Source: Phoronis ovalis
Lineage: Eukaryota > Phoronida > Phoronidae
Assembly: GCA_028565635.1 (NCBI GenBank)
Contig: JAOXYB010038995.1
Span: 1-13,301 of the forward strand
Direction of reading: 5' to 3'
DNA length: 13,301 nt
Shown: positions 9,595 through 13,301 of the stretch, piece by piece
How positions within the stretch are numbered: the stretch's first letter is position 1
Layout of the letters: the number at the start of each line of letters is the position of its first letter
Made by a program: the position numbers and the translations under genes
Notes under the pieces: generated by a model
What the model was told of the DNA's origin: nothing
The model's database searches: none
What the model saw: only the letters and a program-made list of their open reading frames with translations

Positions 9595-10312
9595 GTATAT
9601 ATATATTTCATCTTTAGGCCACAGGCCCTCTGATACAAATGTTGTACCGAATACCGAAATATGGCATTCTGTTTTTTTCAATCATTATACATATAAGTGA
9701 CAATATACATTACATAGTTAATACTATAATATATGCTTTCTTTATTTTGAGTGCAAGAAATAGATATTTTGCTAACATAACATGTGTCTCTTTATTCTGG
9801 GATGATAATAGAGCATTCCGCATTTTTTCAATATTTGGGTTTACTGTAAACTAACTGGCTAAACATTTGTGTCTAAGATCTGCCAAAGTTCCGCATTTAA
9901 ATAAAAAACGAATTTCATCTTCAATATCTCCTGCGGTATAACATAACACGCAAAACCTATGTTCTCTAGGAATACCAAGTCGCCTACCTTATTTTATGTA
10001 CAATGAATGAGCTGAACATCGAATTTTAGTAAAAGCTTTTCTATAAGGATAAACTGTTACATTATCGAAATAACTTTCAAAGCGCACCTGCTACTTAATC
10101 CTTAATAAGTACATTTTCAGTTTTACATAGTCTTGTATTCTGTCTTACCACTCATTACTAGACATATAGCTTCAATGCGTGTTTCAACCTCTTCAGTTCA
10201 GAAAAATGTTCTTATCATGCACCCACTGATTGACTTTGTCAAGCATGAAATAACCCAAGTTTAAATATCAATTCTTTAACATTTTTTCCCCAACAATTAC
10301 AATTTGCTTCAG
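9595..10312 (-). pseudogene. 5'-truncated LINE relic: C-terminal end of a non-LTR reverse transcriptase protein
   Basis: Read on the minus strand, one frame shows the typical tail that follows the reverse transcriptase domain in many animal non-LTR elements. In order these are: a CWGKNVKELIF segment (about 10300), YFMLDKVNQWVHDKNIFLN, RIQDYVKLKMY, RFESYFDNV, RKAFTKIRCSAHSLYI, RRLGIPREHRFCVLC with IEDEIRFLFKC, and finally LLSSQNKETHVMLAKYLFLA. The Cys-Cys-x-Cys cluster is a degenerate zinc-knuckle-like motif whose usual His is Arg (IRF instead of IHF). A frameshift lies near 10255 and there are several in-frame stops, so it is dead. The reverse transcriptase and endonuclease domains are absent. 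A GGCCTGTGGCC hairpin and an AT-repeat tail at 9595-9625 mark the likely 3' end. The family is recalled from the motif pattern; the clade is not assigned. Confidence 0.75.
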
Positions 10313-10450
10313 CTTTTAATACTGAAATAATTTATAAACAGCGGTGATCTGATTATACAAGTTATATCATAATAGTTAATGTGCATATATAACATTAAAT
10401 GTTAATTAAAAATCAAATTCTGCCCGACAAAGATTGCTATCATATGTTGC

Positions 10451-10460
10451 TTTATATTTA
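10451..10460 (-). terminator. Possible weak polyadenylation signal
   Basis: Read on the minus strand this is TAAATATAAA, containing the AATATA variant about 40 bases after the stop codon of the gene. No canonical AATAAA is visible close by; an ATTAAA lies further on, at 10320-10315. The assignment is tentative. Confidence 0.25.
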
Positions 10461-10497
10461 CCAGTCATAATCTAGCTATTATAATTGAATTTAAAAA

Positions 10498-10946
10498 TCA
10501 ACAACTTTCAAATCCAGTTAAAGTATTAAAATTGAATCGCCATATTCGTGCAGGATTATCTTGTGCAAGGTACACGTGCTTGGTCTGTGCTGATGACGTC
10601 ATAACCGCTATGCCTTCCCACTGTTTGGTCCTGCCAGGTAGAGGTTGACTAAAAGCTGAGCCAGTAAGTAAATTCCATCCAATAAGCACCTTTTCGTTAT
10701 CAAGAACTGCATATAATACATTTTCTTGTACCGCCATCTCGCCGATTTTGGTCGAGCTGCTATATTTTTCCGGTAGTGCTATTTCGAACTGTTTTTCAAC
10801 TGCATAGGTTTTATCATTTATGAAAATTGCTGTAATTTTTCCATTTCCCGATATAAAAAATGTACCATTACCTAATACACGAAATTCTGGAACATCTTGG
10901 ATATATCGCGAATAGAAGGCAAGTCCCTCCAACAATGGTTTAGTAC
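10498..10946 (-). CDS. Last exon: two further blades and the C-terminus
   Basis: This exon is the longest open stretch of the gene: 148 full codons to TGA at 10500-10498. It contains LEGLAFYSR, the sequon in VLGNGTFFISGNGKITAIF, the strand run NVLYAVLDNEKVLIGWNLLTG, and WEGIAV followed by HVYLAQDNPARIWRFNF, ending with a terminal cysteine (FESC). The frame is open much further upstream, and three acceptors keep phase 1: GAAG|GT at 10946 (used here), TCAG|CT at 10982, and GAAG|TA at 11030. The second would add 12 residues including HLILTLYNVFEG. The sequence alone does not settle the choice. Confidence 0.7.
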
Positions 10947-13059
10947 CTTCAAAGACATTATAGAGTGTCAATATTAAATGAGCTGATTTGAATGGACACT
11001 GAGTGCAAGCATTTGACAGAGGGATTTGTACTTCCATACAATAAAACATACACGTGTAGTTATACTCATATAGCATAGGAGTATTTGAAAACTTACATCG
11101 ACAATATAGATGGAACAAGTTATATCTGCAATATGTACATCATGTTAATTTATTTGTAACAATACCTAAACATAATTCAAGATTATAATAATTAATACCT
11201 AACTAATTGACAGAAGAATTTAAGTAGTTCAGCCCGTTAGAAAACAATCAACGGGTATATTAGCTAGTATTACAGAATGTTCATGCTCACAAGGAGGAAT
11301 AGCTACTTGAATTACACTGTATGGACATATGAGTATTTGATTTATACAATACAGATTAGCTAATTAGTGTCTTCGTGCCATTATCTTTGATCGTCGACAT
11401 GTTAGGTATCTCTCGAGAGTTTTGTGCACAAATCATGGTAAAATCTTCGACTGAGAACTTCAATAATTATAAATCTACTTAAACATCATTACTAAATATT
11501 GAAATACCTTTACCTTTAGCTATTGGCTTAACGCACATATCATCGAAGTTATGAATAACTGTAATAAACTCACCAATGACACCGGCGAGATCAATAACTC
11601 GGATAACTTTTTCCTTTTTTAAGTCAAATTGTAAAATCTTATTGCCTCCTGCTTCACTCCCAACATACAAAATGTTTGGTGTTGACTTCACAAAAACTAA
11701 ACTCTCGCAGTCCAGGTTCTTGTATTCTATATAAAATTTGTAAGAAAACAAAACATGTTATTTTATGTAACTCACACAATAATAAACAAGCACAAAGTAG
11801 AAACTCACCATTTGATCGCATGAACTTTTTACTATAAGTCAGATAAATAGCAGTATGACTGAATCCATTCGTTAGTATTCCGGCCCGTACCTTCTCAGCT
11901 AACTTACTAACTAGTTGAGAAGGCATGGCACACTAACGGATGGATTTATTCAGACTAGCTGGATAAATATAAACCCAAATTGGAGAGACAGACATTCTGC
12001 ATCATGATGGACAGATTGTAAAATGTTATAAAGATATGTCTCGATTAATAGGGCATACTACTCATCACAACCGACATAATAAGAAATGAGAACCTCTTAT
12101 AGTTTGGATACTCTAACTGAGAAAACCGGACAGAAAACAGGTCTGACGATAAAGATGTTTAAAATGTTGCTTGCAAGCTTTATATCACTACTCCACAGGA
12201 TTATTTCACTGTTCTACTAAATAGTGCCATGGAGATAGAAGCGTAGACATGATCGGGTGACATGCAACAACGATTCCAACCAACTGTTACAGAACTGATG
12301 TCAAATCAGTGAATTGCATGACATTTATATCTGTCAGAATATTATGCAAACGGGTAATACTTCACACATTTTTTCGCATTGCATTCAAAGATAAGCTAAG
12401 GTAGTCTTCCTCGTGTGCTTTCTTACAACAAATAAAACGTATATACAATTTCACCTTTAAGTTTAATAGTTTTTGTCACAGAGCCAGTCTTCAGGTGGAC
12501 CTTAGAAAGCATGTTCATGGAGCAAGTCCACATCTCATGACTGTTGCTATGTGGTAAAGCTAAAGCACTAGGTTCGTAGAACAAAGGCAAAGTGCTAATA
12601 TTCAACATGCGACACCTTGCAGTCTCAACTGGTTCACCTAAAGCAAAACATAATTATATACTTACTATCAGGTGCAGATATTTGAAAATAAGGGAATCAG
12701 TTAAATTTGATGAAAACCTGACACCATCCTCTGAAGATATCCACTACAAATTGATTGTGATACAAGTTATTTTGAATTTTAAGTAAGGCTCTCTACATTC
12801 TTTATTTTTTCAATAATTTGGGAAGACCATAATATGAACTGATCCAGTATAAGTTAATTAAAGCAGAGTACTCATGTCTACATTATTTTTGTAAAAAGTG
12901 GAACTTACCAAATGACGGAATGATAATGCGAATATTACGTGAGAAATATAGATAAATAGTTGCAGCCAAAGCTCCGCATAACAACACTACAAGAAAGCCT
13001 GGTCCGAAACAGTCATCATAGCGGTGGTTTCTGCCGGATTTAATGCCATTCAGGCGAAT
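10498..13059 (-). CDS. Split gene for a type II membrane-anchored, propeller-like protein (5' incomplete)
   Basis: Five exons join on the minus strand: 13059-12909, 12637-12455, 11910-11809, 11726-11514 and 10946-10498. Every join is GT-AG and phase 1, and the frame stays open to a TGA at 10500-10498, giving about 365 visible residues. The start codon is not seen: a TAG directly precedes the first exon in frame, so an upstream exon must exist. Residues 21-39 form one hydrophobic segment after a basic stretch, typical of a type II signal anchor, so the rest should face outside the cell. Two N-glycosylation sequons (NIS in exon 2, NGT in exon 5) fit that. The outer part carries recurring CESLVF, LEGLAF and WEGIAV motifs, each followed by strand-like segments, as in six-bladed propellers of the NHL or SdiA-regulated/phytase-like kind. 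That fold is inferred, the ligand or activity is unknown, and I do not recognise the family. A LINE relic lies just downstream on the same strand. Confidence 0.72.
11514..11726 (-). CDS. Fourth exon: propeller-like blade with a CESLVF motif
   Basis: The acceptor is TTTATATAG before 11726, and the donor is AAAG|GTAAAG at 11513. The exon is 213 bp, phase 1 on both sides, encoding 70 full codons. It carries CESLVF, then the strand pattern NILYVGSEAGGNKILQFDL, then KKEKVIRVIDLAG and HNFDDMC. This hydrophobic-alternating pattern with a conserved Glu before the first strand is what suggests a propeller blade. A second in-phase donor, AAAG|GTATTT, lies six bases downstream and would add two residues. 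Confidence 0.68.
11809..11910 (-). CDS. Third exon
   Basis: I placed the acceptor at CTTCTCAACTAG before 11910 because it has a good pyrimidine tract and is the one that keeps the phase-1 frame. The upstream TTAG at 11934-11933 would be read into a stop in that phase. The donor is AATG|GTGAGT at 11808. The exon is 102 bp, with 33 full codons reading SKLAEKVRAGILTNGFSHTA and then IYLTYSKKFMRSN. A further acceptor at TTAG|CT, a few codons inside, is also phase-compatible but weaker. Confidence 0.62.
12455..12637 (-). CDS. Second exon: start of the extracellular region
   Basis: The acceptor is the T-rich tract ending TTTAG before 12637; the donor is AAAG|GTGAAA at 12454. The exon is 183 bp and phase 1 on both sides. 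The join to the previous exon makes a GGT glycine codon, followed by EPVETARCRMLNISTLPLF. It includes an NIS sequon, a CSMNML stretch and the strand-like run HLKTGSVTKTIKLK. The two cysteines (ARC and WTC) could form a disulphide. A stop-free extension past the donor is intron, not coding. Confidence 0.68.
12909..13059 (-). CDS. First visible exon: cytoplasmic tail and membrane anchor
   Basis: This exon encodes 50 full codons plus one base. The reading begins IRLNGIKSGRNHRYDD, which is basic and probably cytoplasmic, followed by the hydrophobic stretch GFLVVLLCGALAATIYLYF and then SRNIRIIIPSF. The acceptor is TATAG before 13059 and the donor is G|GTAAG at 12908. An in-frame TAG sits immediately upstream of ATT at 13059, so the segment cannot extend to its own ATG. 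The ATGs inside the exon lie in another frame that soon closes. Exon 151 bp, leaving phase 1. Confidence 0.7.
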
Positions 13060-13223
13060 CTATAACATACATGTTCAAAATTAAAAATGGACAATATTAT
13101 AGTACTTTAATATAATGCCACCTTTCTAGACCATGTATAAAACACGACTAAAATATTAGTCCAAGGTGCAAATTCCGTGACTATTTATATTGTTTTTAAA
13201 CTGCCTGGAAGCACGAAATAAGT

Positions 13224-13301
13224 CGTATATAGTATTAGTCGGTATATAGTATTAGTCGGTATATAGTATTAGTCGGTATATAGTATTAGTCGGTATATAG
13301 T
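13224..13301. repeat. 17-bp tandem repeat at the right edge
   Basis: The unit is CGGTATATAGTATTAGT. One 16-bp variant lacking a G (13224-13239) is followed by three full copies (13240-13256, 13257-13273, 13274-13290) and a partial copy cut by the window end. The full copies are identical, so the array is young. It lies 5' of the first visible exon, probably in an intron. Confidence 0.95.

Noticed and set aside
9639-9854. Plus-strand open frame
   Set aside because: It is antisense to the LINE relic, whose minus-strand frame carries the recognisable motifs.
11654-11926. 90-codon minus-strand frame as a single unspliced gene
   Set aside because: Its first part is exon 3 of the split gene. It then runs through the intron and crosses exon 4 in the wrong frame.
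12592-12786. Plus-strand open frame
   Set aside because: It overlaps exon 2 and the adjoining intron of the minus-strand gene and has no recognisable feature.

Overview
This window reads as nuclear DNA from an invertebrate animal. It is A+T-rich, gene-poor and crowded with decayed repeats. The one clear protein-coding gene is split by short GT-AG introns, and there are no operons, bacterial ribosome sites or long open frames. The repeat style and the non-LTR retrotransposon C-terminus fit a lophotrochozoan such as a bivalve mollusc, but that assignment is an impression, not a measurement.

Layout. 1-930 is anonymous A+T-rich DNA. 931-1210 is a near-perfect foldback with two 103-bp arms and a 74-bp loop. 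1720-2110 carries two G+C-rich islets that look like old repeat fragments, one with CTCCCGAT copies. 3511-3842 is a short element with terminal inverted repeats and an internal degenerate array of about 32-bp period. 4303-4534 holds a tandem duplication, an (AT)16 run and one copy of a repeat that recurs at 8727-8814. 5141-5242 is a clean 13/12-bp minisatellite, and 5915-6173 is a spaced array of CTGTGGTAAAT. 6901-7231 (minus strand) is a broken coding-like relic. 8480-8720 is a CpG-dense, palindrome-rich patch. 9182-9355 could be an isolated exon on the plus strand. 9595-10312 (minus strand) is the 5'-truncated, stop-riddled C-terminal end of a LINE.

The gene lies on the minus strand from 10498 to 13059 and continues beyond the right edge or into an unseen 5' exon. 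Five exons can be joined by conserved splice sites. All four introns are phase 1, and the joined frame stays open to a stop at 10498. The product begins, in what is visible, with a short basic segment and a single membrane anchor (type II topology). An extracellular region of about 320 residues follows, in which an E-(G/S)-(L/I)-(A/V)-(F/V) motif recurs ahead of beta-strand-like stretches, suggesting a beta-propeller. I cannot name the family. A 17-bp tandem repeat lies upstream of the first visible exon and runs off the window.

I found no evidence for a new multi-gene system. The most worthwhile items are the membrane-anchored propeller-like gene, the long foldback, and the TIR element with helically phased internal repeats.
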